A DNA stretch of 64,000 nucleotides, from the NCBI GenBank assembly GCA_027924585.1, contig BSBM01000606.1, positions 12,901,501-12,965,500 on the forward strand, in the 5' to 3' direction. Made by a program: the position numbers and the translations under genes. The stretch is from Larix kaempferi (lineage: Eukaryota; Streptophyta; Pinopsida; Pinales; Pinaceae). The notes below the pieces were generated by a model. That model saw only the letters and a list, made by a program, of their open reading frames with translations. It searched no databases and was not told the origin of the DNA. This document shows positions 23,001-34,285 of the stretch, one piece after another (within the stretch, counting starts at the first letter, position 1; each line of letters starts with the position of its first letter).

Positions 23001-23040
23001 GCAAGTGTCGTAAGTGCCATACCTTGTCTTCCTTCAGGTT
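20036..23040 (-). other. Copia-B long non-coding leader with intron-like boundaries
   Basis: 3 kb without a credible ORF. Much of it aligns by eye with 55082-57794 in Copia-C (for example GTCGCAAC-TGACCTGTTTATGGG and CTTCCAGCCGTGG blocks). On the minus strand both copies have GTCTCGACAG|GTATGACTT or its near copy (donor G at 21653 here) and TTGTAG|GAAAGATC (acceptor, last intron base 20443), giving a possible 1211 bp intron just upstream of pol. Possibly a transduced or spliced leader; splicing is inference. Confidence 0.55.
22331..22690. repeat. About 179-bp tandem duplication in the Copia-B leader
   Basis: The block containing CTTTCCATCCTGA-AGGTCTGACC and GTCGCAACGTGACCTG occurs at about 22331-22509 and again at about 22510-22690. 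Copia-C has a single copy at about 57270-57470, so the duplication happened after the two split. Confidence 0.88.
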
Positions 23041-23053
23041 AGCTCTGATACCA
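23041..23053 (-). promoter_or_regulatory. Copia-B primer-binding site
   Basis: The minus strand reads TGGTATCAGAGCT directly beside the right LTR, matching the initiator-Met tRNA 3' end. Confidence 0.92.
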
Positions 23054-23659
23054 TGTTAAGATTTAATATGCTAAGACAGAAAATAGCAGCATTACATTCC
23101 ATTTCACAATAATAGCATATACAGGATCACTAAAGAAACAACAAGCACATCATAAACACAAGAGACAGAGATTTATCCTGGGAAACCCTCATGGGGTAGA
23201 AAACCCAGCAAAGCTTCCTCAATATAGATGACTAGCAATATACAAAGATGAAACCCTGAGACATGATCTCCTCCTCCATAATAGCAGACCTCTTCTCCAC
23301 AAATGTGCTATCCTCAGGTGAGTGAGTGTGTCAAATGAGGAACACACCTCCTCTATTTATACACTACTCTGACATATCTTTTACACAAGTACACGTAGGC
23401 TCGTATTTAACCAATGGGTTAAATACCCCACTTCAACTGACTGGGCCAACCCCTCTAGGGTGGTCTAATAACCCTTTGACCCACATAACACATACAGGGC
23501 CGACCCCCACAAGGGAAGTCTAATAACCCGAGTTACCACATTCCGACGGAGGAGTAAACATCTCCGGATTCATAGTATAATTACATCGGAGGTATGGAAC
23601 ATCTCCGGAATAAATAATATACAAAATATAATATTCTTTGAAGTTACAATATTTTAACA
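23054..23659 (-). repeat. Copia-B 5' LTR
   Basis: 606 bp, same length as the other LTR, TGTTAAG to TTTTAACA. TATAAATAG box on the minus strand near 23362-23371. Followed by TSD copy AAAAA. Confidence 0.95.
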
Positions 23660-23839
23660 AAAAAAACCTTCAATTTTGATATGTCCATGTTTTGAGGGGA
23701 GGTTTTTCCCATGAGATTTTCCTTCTATCCTTGTTTTTGTGGACCGACAGTATTGTACAGGGTGACCAAGTCTTGTTACTGGGCCCTTAGTATTTTATTT
23801 TCTTATATTTATACCATATAATTCAAACTTATGGGGGGG
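23660..23839 (+). other. Copia-A 3' untranslated region and polypurine tract
   Basis: Continuation of Copia-A after the Copia-B insertion; non-coding, ending ATGGGGGGG (23831-23839), its PPT, directly before the 3' LTR. Confidence 0.8.
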
Positions 23840-24500
23840 TGTTGGAATAATTAAGTCTTCCTACATGTCTTTTAATTACATAATATGCATTAATTAATCA
23901 TTTATTGGTTAATTCTATGTAAATACTAGGAAATTGCCATTGTGTGGACCACAAGGCAACATGGGAGGATCAAATACATCAAAGGTGTATACCACAAGCC
24001 ATCTAGGCCACTTGGTTGCTTTCCTAAAATATTCTGGATAAGATTTAGCTAGGAAAGGCGCATTTTCTGAGTTTTAGTGCTTTTTACTACTTTTTACCAT
24101 ATGGGGAAAAGCTAGTCTACCTAGGAAACTTGTTTTTTAAACCCAAGACTTTACTTAATGATTTTTCCTTCCAAACTTCATATTTGGAATTTTTTTCCGT
24201 CATACATCACCTTCAGATCACAATTTAGGCAATTCGTGAGCTTTGGGCAGATTTCAAAAGTCAAATTGCCACCTATGGGGGATGGGAATTTTTAGAAAGT
24301 ATGATGAAGAGATGATTATTTTGGCATATTTAGCCATTCGAATTAATGATTTAATGTTATTTAAAATCATCCTATTACTTTCATATGGTTGGCTAATGTA
24401 TTTTACTCATGAAAAGTTAATACAGATATCTACTCTTGTGCATAATTTTTGTGTCTTTGACTAGTTGTGTGATATTTTTCCTATGAGAGAGTGTGATTTC
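23840..24500 (+). repeat. Copia-A 3' LTR, end truncated
   Basis: Starts TGTTGGAATAATTAAG and follows the 5' LTR to GAGAGTGTGATTTCT, then diverges; the last roughly 30 bp including the CA end are absent. No clean TSD follows (GTCAA here against GTCAC on the left), suggesting a deletion across the boundary. Confidence 0.85.
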
Positions 24501-25925
24501 TGTCAAATGTGTATGTTTCTTTCAAATATGTGTGGTTTATATTTGGTTTAATGTTTCCAATCAACATGTGCATGGGATCTCAAATGTTAAAGGTCCTTAA
24601 GATGTTTTTGAACAATTCTTAATGTGTTTTGAAGGTTTGTTATGTGAAAATGTGTAAAGGAGACACAAACTAAAGTAAATATCAGTCCCAAATATGTCAA
24701 GGAAAGGATTTACTAGTAAATATGGTCTTAAGAAAGAATATCTATTACAACTTTAAAGAAAAATTGAAAAGAGATAGTAATTTGGAGCACTTTTAAATGT
24801 TCTTGGAAGGTCATTCCAATGAGAAATATTTTAATGCAAATCATGAAAAGCTTTTCCAAACATTTCAAAAGGATTAATACACTAGTTCTAAGCAGCAAAA
24901 GAACCTTAGGCAAGTCTACAAATGTAAAAATCAAGTAGATCTCAAAAACTAGTTCATGTCGACATTGTCCTCAATCCTAGCTAGCGAGTCAGTGGATCGG
25001 TGCTCTTCTCTTTCCTAATGAACACCACCGATGATCAATACTCGACCATGTGTTGAGACGAGACTCATATCGACCATGTGGAGTGATCCGAGTATATATA
25101 GGTTGGAGATACATAGATCGACAATCAACAACGCATGTATCATTACAACAACCAGCGAAGTGACATGCCCTTTCACCCTCAATACAGTTTCTGATAGCAG
25201 GTGTGAGTTTGTTAACCACCCTGGGGAATCTATGGTTTTGTTATCCTCTTAAGCACTATGACCAACCAGCTAATTTGTGGAGAGATCATTGCTCCGTAGA
25301 ATCAAATCTTAGAGGGGGTTGGTTAGCTCGGACTAACATAGAGAGAAGGCGCACATATTAAAAACAAGCTCACTCACTTAACTATCGGTTCGGCCATGGG
25401 AATAATGGTTACAACATATCTTTGTACAGAAATTTGCATAAAACTGCTATCTAAATCAAAGGAAACCACACATGTTTCAAGGTATCTTTATCTATTAATA
25501 GAATATTTTTATTTCAGACCGAGATCAAAGTGGATCATCTGGTTTCATCTTAACATGATTCGAATCAGACTGTTCGATGGGAAGGTTTGGCTTCCATGTG
25601 ATTTTCAAGGGCATCTATAGATCGCGAATAGGGTTTTAATGTTGGTTTAATGGCTCATATGATTGTTGGTTATGCTGGAACCACACAATCAAAATCACAT
25701 GTACTCTTAGACATCGATGGCATGCTTCTCGACATAGATCAGATTAGATCGGATCGATTGGAAGTCAGAACCTAGTGCAGCGAATGCAGGATTCCATAAG
25801 GATTTTAGCAGGGACAATGGTTGTAGATGGAATGGCCTACGATTCCAAGATCTGACAAATTGCTAAGCGATTTGGATTTTTCAAAAATATGGACTTAACC
25901 GAATCCTCAAGCTTATGTTAATTTA
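24501..25925. other. Unassigned non-coding region, possibly the Tat-A 5' LTR
   Basis: No ORF with recognisable content. The minus strand has CCTATATATACTCGG at about 25090-25104, a TATA-like box. By position it could be the LTR and leader of Tat-A, displaced by Copia-A, but no primer site or second copy is visible. Confidence 0.3.
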
Positions 25926-27224
25926 TGTAACTGAGCCTTACTCATTTTGGCAGGGTTAAATGGGATCTCAAAAAGAACGAATATACGAAATCCAGCCAAG
26001 ACAGATAAATATATCATAGAAACATTCCTTTATTCGAAATCATCATCATTATAATGGCATACATCAATGTAGTGGGGAAATGAACATTGTTTCCTCATTA
26101 ATATTCATTTTTACATACAACCACTTGGTATTTAGACCTGATACTTTCCAAAGATGAATAAAATAGTATATAATTATTATTAAAATCATAAATACATCAT
26201 GAGAAGCTCTCCCAATAAGTACAAGAGATTACCAAAAACACCCTCCCTCAAGGAGCATGAATATGCCTTCAAAATTGGAAATGGTTGAGAGATGGTGCTG
26301 TACTAAAAAAAACCACGAGCTTCCCTGTAGATGATACCTGAAAATAAAAATCCATTAAAGCTCCATGAAAGACCTGAGTGGCCTCTCCAAACACCAACTT
26401 GGATGGGAATCTTTCACCCTCGAAATTGGCTATGTCAAGAAACTAGTCATCCACTATCTCTCTCTTCACAAGTGCAATTTTTTCTCAAATAATCAAAAGC
26501 TATTCTCATAATTGATTTCTACAATTTATAACCAACATTATCCTTCTAAGGGTTGAATTCCTCCCATTAGCTTCTAGATATTTCCACTTATGAAATATTC
26601 CACATTTGCCACTTGTCTCCTAGTTTCCAGCCTTCCATCTTCTCCCAATTTGAGTAGGAGTCTCTTTGGCTTCTCCAACTCCCATGAACACATTCCTTGA
26701 GCCTATTTTTGAGGCTTACATGTCATAATGGTCAAATGTCAGAATTCAGATATGAATTTTTTCATAGATGTCATAGATGCTCCATCATTGTTGTCATAAG
26801 GCTAGGGAATCTGGCCCAAGTGTCCACTAGCTTCCAATTTGGCTCTTCCTCTTCCATGGAGGTTACCATTCCATCCCATTCCGAACTAAGATGCTCCATG
26901 CCATGTGTATGCTTTACCAACTAACCCAATAATTATTTCCTTCCCATGTATTAGAAATGGCAAGAGATATATGTCATGTGGTAGTGAGAAACCAAGCTAG
27001 TGTGGGTCCCACACCCTCCAAATGTCTTCAAAACCATTTGCCACCTAGAATTTATCTTGAATTTCTTTATTCAACCTATTTATTAAATACCTCAACCATT
27101 CTAATGTCTAAACATTATTTATTAGCTTCCTTATTGCAATTCTACATGTGCCCATCCAACCTAGGAAACTAGTAGGATTGATGGGATTGTTTTACTATGC
27201 AATTATTTGAATGGGGACATTACA
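25926..27224 (-). repeat. Element X 3' LTR (chromodomain gypsy)
   Basis: The minus strand starts TGTAATGTCCCCATTC, directly after the end of X pol, and is proposed to end CTCAGTTACA at 25926, giving TGTAA...TTACA ends. The right boundary is well supported by pol; the left is the best TG/CA candidate. AATAAA on the minus strand near 26030 fits a 3' processing signal. The other LTR is outside the window. Confidence 0.6.
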
Positions 27225-27320
27225 GTCCTCCCCACCCAACATTGCTTGTCCTCAAGCAATTTCAGATTTGGATGCTGAAAAATATTCTCCTCTTCCCATG
27301 TGGAATCTTCATTTGGTAAG
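27225..27320 (-). pseudogene. Element X pol: end of chromodomain and PPT
   Basis: The minus strand from the Tat-B junction reads NLPNEDSTWEEENIF and then HPNLKLLEDKQCW, the second half of a chromodomain plus the usual leucine/acidic tail of chromoviral integrase. GGTGGGGAGGAC just before the LTR is the PPT. The first half is at 60245-60330; Tat-B separates them, with GTAAG duplicated. Confidence 0.75.
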
Positions 27321-28222
27321 TGTTACACCTAAAATATTACCACCATTATATTCAGTGTATACATCCCTGAAGTTCCATTGGCTAAGTCATTTACCTGGAA
27401 GGGACATCATTGCGCTTCTGCTAGGTTTTGAGAGGTCATCGTAGGCTACACTCATGCAACCTATGACGTCACACCTTGCTCCATTACAGGGTGTGATGAA
27501 TTCAGTTAATGGGAAAAAATAGCTTCTTCGGGCTCATTCTCAAAGGGGTCTGACTTGGATCCTTATCCTTGACCTGTTGGGGGAGCTGGCCTTCAGTTCC
27601 TAACCTCTTGGAAGGATCCCCTATCTCTCTCCTACCATATTTCAAACTACCCTATCCATACCCTATCCACTTAGTCGTATATAAGTGAATCTCCACCCCT
27701 CTCCAAAGGGAGGAAGTCTATAGTGCCTACATGCTGTTGAAATCATCATTGAGAGATCTCTACTCCTCTATTGGGAGACTCATACTTCCTTGAGAGGATA
27801 TGGAAAATGGCTTGGATGGAGAAGGGATGTAGTTTTAAGCTTTGGTTTTAGTTCTATGTCTCTACTATGTATTTCCCTATTTACAGTAATACAAATGCTT
27901 TCCACCAATATTGTTAACATGTGATGATATTGAGTAGTTTACCTACTTAAGTGTTTACTTAGATCTCTTATTGTATAGATGCTCTTTACTCATTTTGTGT
28001 TGTTCTTTGTGTCTTAACAGGTCTTGCAACTAAGATCTTACAACCACGGGACATGGAGCAGCATTCATGAGAAAGGATTGCGAAGTAAAAGGTAAGACAT
28101 ATAGCACTTGATCCTTAAGTATATCTAGGAAATCCATTTGTAGTCGGTTCTATTTGTTCTAGATTCACATTGAGCTAGGGAGATCCGGCTCACGTCTGCT
28201 CGAGTGGATTTTACGTCAAACA
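27321..28222 (+). repeat. Tat-B 5' LTR
   Basis: TGTTACACCTAAAATATTAC to GTCAAACA; equal in length to 59343-60244. Apparent ORFs inside are not conserved. Confidence 0.95.
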
Positions 28223-30419
28223 AATCTTGCAACCATACTGGGGAATTATATAGCTTTTTACTTATCAAGTTGAATGATATTTTAAGTTGATTTCTTTCCA
28301 ATCCTTTTTATTTGTCATTTACTTCTTTAGTTGGTTTCACCATCAGATCTTCACTTTGAAAACTCTGATAAACTTCCTTTTGATCTGCATTCCCATTCCC
28401 AAACCTATTTATTGCTCATTACTCGGAGATTTGGCTCATCTTTGAACTTATATCTCGCCTATCGCATCTAGGTGATATACACAGAGCGACACTGTGTCAT
28501 TCTTGGTCTCTGTTCTTTGTCTGTTGGCTTGTCATCGCAACCCTATCACTGTCCTTCTACGACACCGTTGCACTTCCTGCATTGGTGAACCGCGACATCG
28601 CACTGTGTACAAGCACAGAGTGTGCCAATCTACCCTTTTTGCCATATAGGCACCTTTTCCCCTCTTCTGTTTTGAGCGAGGTTTGTATGCAGACTCCCTC
28701 CGCACTGTATGATCCAGTTAGAGATCCCTTTTGCTTTGTGTGAGTGAGTTGTTTGGTTTCATTGGAGTTGTTTTGGGTTCCATCTGGGACAAATATGAGA
28801 TTTAGTAGTGGTCGATACTTTGTTCTTCCCCACCTTCATCCTTTTCAACTTTGCATTCCCTCTTCTCCTAGCCTATTATGATCAAGTGTATTGGATCAGT
28901 TTCCAGACCTCGTTTGCATTCATTTTATGAGCTTTGCTTGATTTAGTGCTGCTTGTTACTATTTGACTTTGTATGTTTGAATGTATTTTCAGTTCATTGA
29001 GTGCTTGCTTTTTCTTGAGAATTTTCTAAGTTGTTAGAAGTACTGCAAGTCATCTTTTCAATTCAAGTACCCATGTTTAAAAGCATAGTTGTTATCATAT
29101 TGTTAATTTGATGCACTCGTTCAAAGATCAAAAGTATTTTGCTTCCATTATTTTTCAAGATCATTTGAAGAATTGCATATGCATTGGAATGTTTCATTTA
29201 TGACTATTTTGGAAAGTTGAAATAAAATTGCATTATTTGCGTTTCTTCATGAATTAGGAGTTGCTCATTTTCTTGAAAATTTCGAATGGACATCAAGTTT
29301 TGCAAAAGTAGTTCCATGCTTGGAAAGTTGCATTGTATCTTTTGATTTTTATGCTTTTAGGCCATCATAGTGAAAGTGAAAATTTTGCACATTCTGCTTA
29401 GAAATCCTCTCTTTTCATTACTTAACATTATTTCCATTTTGAAAAGACAAAAGAAAAAGAAAAAAATGTTTTGATTTGGCTTAGTAGCATTGTGAAATTT
29501 TTTTGTGTTTCGTTTAAAAAGGAAAAGGATACTTCAATATCATTTTTCATAGATTTGGGATTGTGTTGCATTGCATCGTTTTGGTAAAATTGTTGGAAAG
29601 AAAAAGAATATTTCTCCTTCCCATAAGTAGTATTCATCGAAAGAAAAGCGTACTTTTTACATGTAGTTAGGGCCTGCATTATGTTTCTGATTATGTACTC
29701 ACCTGATGCATTCACCTAACCGTCTAGATAAAATTAACGGTAGAACTAGGGTAAAATTTTTTAGTAACTTGTGTGTAAGTTAGAGACGTGTTCCCATGTT
29801 GTTAAGCATGGCAGTTGTCGTTATTTTCCAGCACTGTATCCCGGGGGTATTGTAGTCTTCCACATACTTATCGGTATATCAAGCTCCTTCACGTACCCAC
29901 CAAGTCACCTTGAGTAATTGGGGTATATCGAAGGGTGTATCGTGTACTTGGTAGTATATCAGAAGGTCTCTTTCCAAACAGTTGTGCATTAGACAACACC
30001 ACTATGGATTTGAGCTCCCACGTACCTTGCGTATATCGGGAGACACCACTAGGATTCCTGAGACCAACTGAGTTAACCTTTTAGCCATCTTGGTGGAGCA
30101 ATATGCCGAGAACAACACTCAGGAAGCTACTACGCATGCACCGTCCAGGTAATCGGGTATGTAGGAAAGTGTATGGTCGCAATCCTCCTTGTCGCGTCAT
30201 ATTGTTGGACCCTGCGGTATATCGTGAGTTGTGAAGCCTTGAAAATCCTGTGAGGATCCAGAATTTGAATCCACTCTTATCACATTAGTTTGCTTGTGGC
30301 CTTAGATTGTGTAGGGTTTTGTCTAGTATGCTTTTCTTTTAGTTTTTCTTACGAGAAACCTTTTTGTTTCAATCACTCTAGCTGACTTTCCTTGGAGAAG
30401 GTCCTATAGAATCCAAAAC
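28223..30419 (+). other. Tat-B primer site and untranslated leader
   Basis: At 28227-28244 TTGCAACCATACTGGGGA matches about 13 of 18 positions of the TGGCGACTCCACTGGGGA site common in Tat/Ogre elements (from general knowledge). The remaining 2.2 kb is T-rich and non-coding. From about 29870 to 30230 the motif GTATATC recurs about five times. Gag coding starts near 30420. Confidence 0.6.
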
Positions 30420-32138
30420 TTGCAACCCGAATATCCCCTTAACCAGGAGGTAATTTCGAGGGTAAGGATAGATCCACACGCTAGGGTCAGGTCACATGAA
30501 GTGGAAAACCCCACTTTGAATGTTGGAGGACTTTTGTTTCCTCATACTCCTCCAGATTCAGCTACCTCTCATCCCCCGTTGGATGAAGAAGCACAAATTC
30601 CCACTTCACAAGACTTGCCTCCCATCGCTCCAGGAGAGCCTGGATCATTGGAATGGATAAATCAACCCCAGGATGACCCCACATCAGTTGTTGGTCCTTC
30701 AACAACTTATTGGACATCTTCTACTGGTCACCTAGTGGCCCATTTTGCCTTTGCACCCCCACCCAGTGGGACTACTCTGGATGACCCTTTAGCCTACTAT
30801 CGTGATCAATTAGCTCACTTTCATTCTATGGCTGAGAAGTTCCAGAGATCAAGTCTCCAATGAAGGGTCCAAGACCCATCGTTACCCCCTTATCAGCTGA
30901 TCCCAGGTCGCTTTTTATCTTTTGAGTCACCAGAATCATCCACGTAACACGTGACCACTACTGGAACTGGTCAACCATCCATCCTTACACATTTATCTCC
31001 TAGACAGGAGACCAGTTCGGTACTTCCTACTACCCAACCTGTTGAACAACAACAGTCCAACACGCCTATGACCACAACGGTTATGTTACCTTCGCCTCCC
31101 CCACCCTACACATCGTGGAAAGGATACTCTTTACCCCCTACCTTTTTTCCAGATAACATCAAACCTATGGCAGATAATCAACAACCAGTGTTCGGTCAAC
31201 CTCTACCTAGTGGTCAACAAGTTGTTGCTAGGGGAAAACCCCCATCTCTGAACCATAATACTGCAGCCGCAGTTCCCATCGGTCCTTCTGATGGAACTTC
31301 CCTACCTCCTGGACCTTCCACTTCGGGACTATCCCATGTTGGGGGACCATCCAACGTAATCCAACCTCCATCGAGTCAAGTGTATCCACGTCATTTTAAC
31401 CTTGTGTTGGGTCAACATAATCCCAAAAATGCACTCTACGGGGTACCATACCCCGATAATCCTTACACTCTTTGGGGGCAGCAAAATGTTTTACAACATG
31501 GACCCCCACTTATAGTCCCCCAAGTCCTTCCACCCACATTTGGCCCACCCCCATCCCCCGTTGGAGGCGGCGGGCCCCCACATAATTATGGAGGAGGCAG
31601 ACCTCTACCTTCTAGCAGCGGTCCTCCTCATTCTAGTCATCATGGCCCACCCCCGTCTTCAGGCAGAGGCGACGGTGGAGGACCATCCCACCATGGAGGT
31701 GGTGGTGGAGGGCCTTCCTATCCTAGTGGAGGAGGTGGAGGACCATCTTATCCTAGTGGCGATGGTGGTGGACCACCACCCTACTATGGTGGAGGTGGTG
31801 GAGGAGGTCCTTACCCATTTGGAAGCGGTGGTGGTGGACCACCACCTCCTCCCGGCAGAGGTTGTGGAGGCCCATCTTATCTTAGAGGTGATGGCAGACC
31901 ACCACCTCCTCCTAGCGGAGGCGGTGGAGGCCCATCCTACCCTAGCGGTGGTTGCGGACCACCACCATTTGGAGGTAGCCCACCCCCTCCCAGCGGCGGA
32001 GTTGGGCCACAACCTTATGGTCATGGACCACCTTATTATGGTAATGGACCACCTTACTATGGCAGCAGACCTACATTTGGTTCGGGCGGCTCACACCCCT
32101 ATGGATAGTATCCTCCTGGTACACCTTATGGTCAGTCG
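30420..32138 (+). pseudogene. Tat-B Gag N-terminal extension with Gly/Pro-rich stretch
   Basis: First segment (30420-30863) is Pro/Thr-rich with a heptad-like end (LAYYRDQLAHFHSMAEKF). After a stop at about 30861 and others near 30945, a 385-codon frame (30951-32108) runs. Its last 190 residues are Gly/Pro/Ser/Tyr repeats such as GGGGPSYPSGGGGGPSYPSG. Two plus-strand frames and one minus frame stay open here because of composition. The equivalent region in Tat-A is Pro/Gly/Gln-rich. Role unknown, presumably a flexible part of Gag. Confidence 0.65.
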
Positions 32139-33350
32139 ATGCAAGGTCCTTATACACCTTATCTGTACTATTCGTACATGTATCCTAATCCACAACTTCC
32201 CTTTTTAGCTACTTTGGACCTACCTAACCTATGTTGTTTAACCAACGAACCCATTTACCATGGAACTAATTGGCCACCTATTCCGGTGAAACTTCCGTCT
32301 GATATCCCGAAATTTGATGGCAAGCCGGGTGAGGATCCTAAAAATCACGTGATGACATACCATTTATGGTGTTCATCTAACTCCTTGATGGACGACTCGA
32401 TCCATCTTAGATTGTTTCAAAGGAATCTTATCGGTTCGGCTTCCAACTGGTATATTGAACTACCACCGCATTCTTTTCTCGTTTTGGTTCTCTTGCTATG
32501 AACTTTTTGACTCACTTCCAACTTCCTATATGGTATGAAACTGGTACAGAGCTTTTAACCTCGCTCCGTCAAAATACTGCCACTCACGTATCGGATCATA
32601 TACATGAGTGGTGAAGGAGACAACATCTCATTAAGGCTCCCATTCCAGATCATCTCCTAGCAGACTGGTTTACGAAGTCTCTCCGACCCACCATAGCACG
32701 AGATGTTTCCATGGCCGGTACTGTCACTGAAGAACAAGCCATTGCACAGGCCCATTTGCTAGACTTAGTCTATGCTCAGTCCGACACATTGTTTGATATC
32801 CTTCCTAACGTACCCCACAACACTTATGACCCCATGAAACCACCCAAGGGACCCCAAACTGATGGCATCATTGGATCCCTTACCACCCATCCTTCTTCTC
32901 AAACCGTTGGTTCGTCGAACCCTGAGGGTTCTTCCACATCGCCAACACAGGCTGGTCACAACACCACCAAATCACCCACTCTTGCTGCCACCAAAGAAGT
33001 GAATTATGTTTCGTCAGTTTCACCTCAAAAGTCTGGTGGTAAGAAGAAGAATAAGGGGAAACCTAAGAAGTTTTCCACCCAATAGGAACAAAGGAGCACC
33101 ACTAATGATACCAAACATAAAAGGAAGTTAAAGTATCCTTGTCTATGGTGTGGCAATGACCATTTCTCCAAGGAGTGCCCCCATAGAGACAAAGTTCAAA
33201 AGTTTCTTAAGGGAAAACCCACACCCCCAGTTCTCAACGATCCTTTCCCTGCTCAAAATCAGAAATCGATCGCTCACACTTCTTCTTCCCAAAGAGAAGC
33301 ATCTAACACCAGACATGTTCTCATGGTGCACAAGGAGACCATCAATTTGA
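32139..33350 (+). pseudogene. Tat-B Gag core and zinc knuckle
   Basis: FLATLDLPNLCCLTNEPIYH, KLPSDIPKFDGKPGEDPKNH, VMTYHLWCSSN and LRLFQRNLIGSASNWYIELP define the gag domain. A frameshift near 32480-32500 and a stop at about 32612 follow, then the tail (YAQSDTLFDILPNV, PKGPQTDGIIGSL) and a Lys-rich stretch. CLWCGNDHFSKEC at about 33140-33180 is a complete knuckle with CX2CX3HX4C spacing, one residue shorter than the usual CX2CX4HX4C. Homologous to Tat-A 6800-7917. Confidence 0.85.
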
Positions 33351-34285
33351 ACACTCGTTCTTGTTTGTATGACTCTGTTCTAGCTAAAGAACCTATTGGA
33401 AGTAATACTGAAAAATCTTCCACCTCGATGCCTGAAGTCACCATACTGACTACTCCTCTCACCATAGAGAATCCCTCTCTAGAGTCAGTATTGCATCCAC
33501 CAAAGAGCACAATTAGAAAACCAGTTTTCAATCCTAATGCTCGGGCTACACAAAACTACAACATTGTAGAGAACCTAGTGCAAGCTCCCTGTGCTATGTC
33601 GATGCTCGAGGTTTTGCAAAACTATCCTAATCAGCGCAAAAATATCCTCACTGCCATCGGTGTAGTTGACCCAGACTCATCGAATACTATTATGTTCTAG
33701 CTAGAATACTTCAAACCAAAGCTCTCCCATCAGTTGGCATTTCAAGCTGCCACAAACATCATTGGGAAGACATTTCATCATTCTGTTTTGGATGAGGGTG
33801 CCTCCACTTCAGTCATGTCGATCTCATGTTGGAGAGACATTGGCTTTCCCGAGTTGAACCGTTCTCCTACCACTTTGAGAGATTTTGATGAACGTGGCTT
33901 TCAACCTCAGAGGATTTTACAAGCTTTACCTATCAAGTTGGGGGGAAATACCACAGCCATTAACATGGAAGTAGTCACTACCCCATTAGATTACAACATT
34001 CTGCTTGGTCGTAATTGGTTTTACGCCATGACTGCGGTTGCCTCATCAATCTTCCACATGTTACAATTCCCCCATCAAGGCCGAATCGTCACAGTCGACC
34101 AATTGGATTTATGCACACCTGACACCGCTACTCACCCAGGCGATAACGTTCCATCCATTGGACAATCTTCAGAAAAGTATGAGAGCGTGCGGGCTGGCCT
34201 CCTTAAGGATCCATCCCTTATGGGTGTTTTTCCTACTTCGGATCCACCAAATCATGTTTCCACGGTGAACATGATCTCCTCATAG
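33351..34285 (+). pseudogene. Tat-B linker and aspartic protease
   Basis: The linker includes AQNYNIVENL-type and VQAPCAMSMLEVLQNYPNQ sequence, shared with Tat-A. After a stop at 33698 the protease frame (33734-34285) has VLDEGASTSVMSISCW (Asp and DEGAST loop intact), YNILLGRNWFYAMT and FPHQGRIVTVDQLDLC. This domain looks structurally complete. Confidence 0.85.

Larger units (their letters stand above)
16170..23659 (-). mobile_element. Copia-B: gag-less Copia derivative with tandem-repeat 3' region
   Basis: Two 606 bp LTRs, TSD AAAAA (16165-16169; 23660-23664), primer site beside the right LTR and PPT beside the left, so it reads right to left. Internal order on the minus strand: 3 kb non-coding leader, C-terminal RT/RNase H remnant (about 20035-18959), then five tandem arrays (18845-16950). 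Gag, protease and integrase are absent. LTRs are about 98% identical by eye (roughly 14 differences), the youngest pair here. Copia-C shares the leader and pol. Confidence 0.93.
11302..24500 (+). mobile_element. Copia-A: Ty1/copia element (disrupted)
   Basis: LTR at 11302-11997, primer site at 11998, then gag, protease, integrase, RT and RNase H in the Copia order (integrase before RT), PPT at about 23831-23839 and 3' LTR from 23840. Copia-B is inserted just after the RNase H stop (16170-23659). At least ten stops, a gag frameshift and loss of the RT catalytic motif make it non-functional. The 5' flank GTCAC has no clean partner because the 3' LTR end is truncated. Confidence 0.9.

Noticed and set aside
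24989-25252. Two overlapping ORFs on opposite strands
   Set aside because: Short, Cys/Thr composition without motif, in an LTR-like region.
31540-32208. Second plus-strand frame and a minus-strand frame across the Gly/Pro-rich stretch
   Set aside because: Open only because of composition; the frame giving Gly/Pro repeats matches the Gag order.
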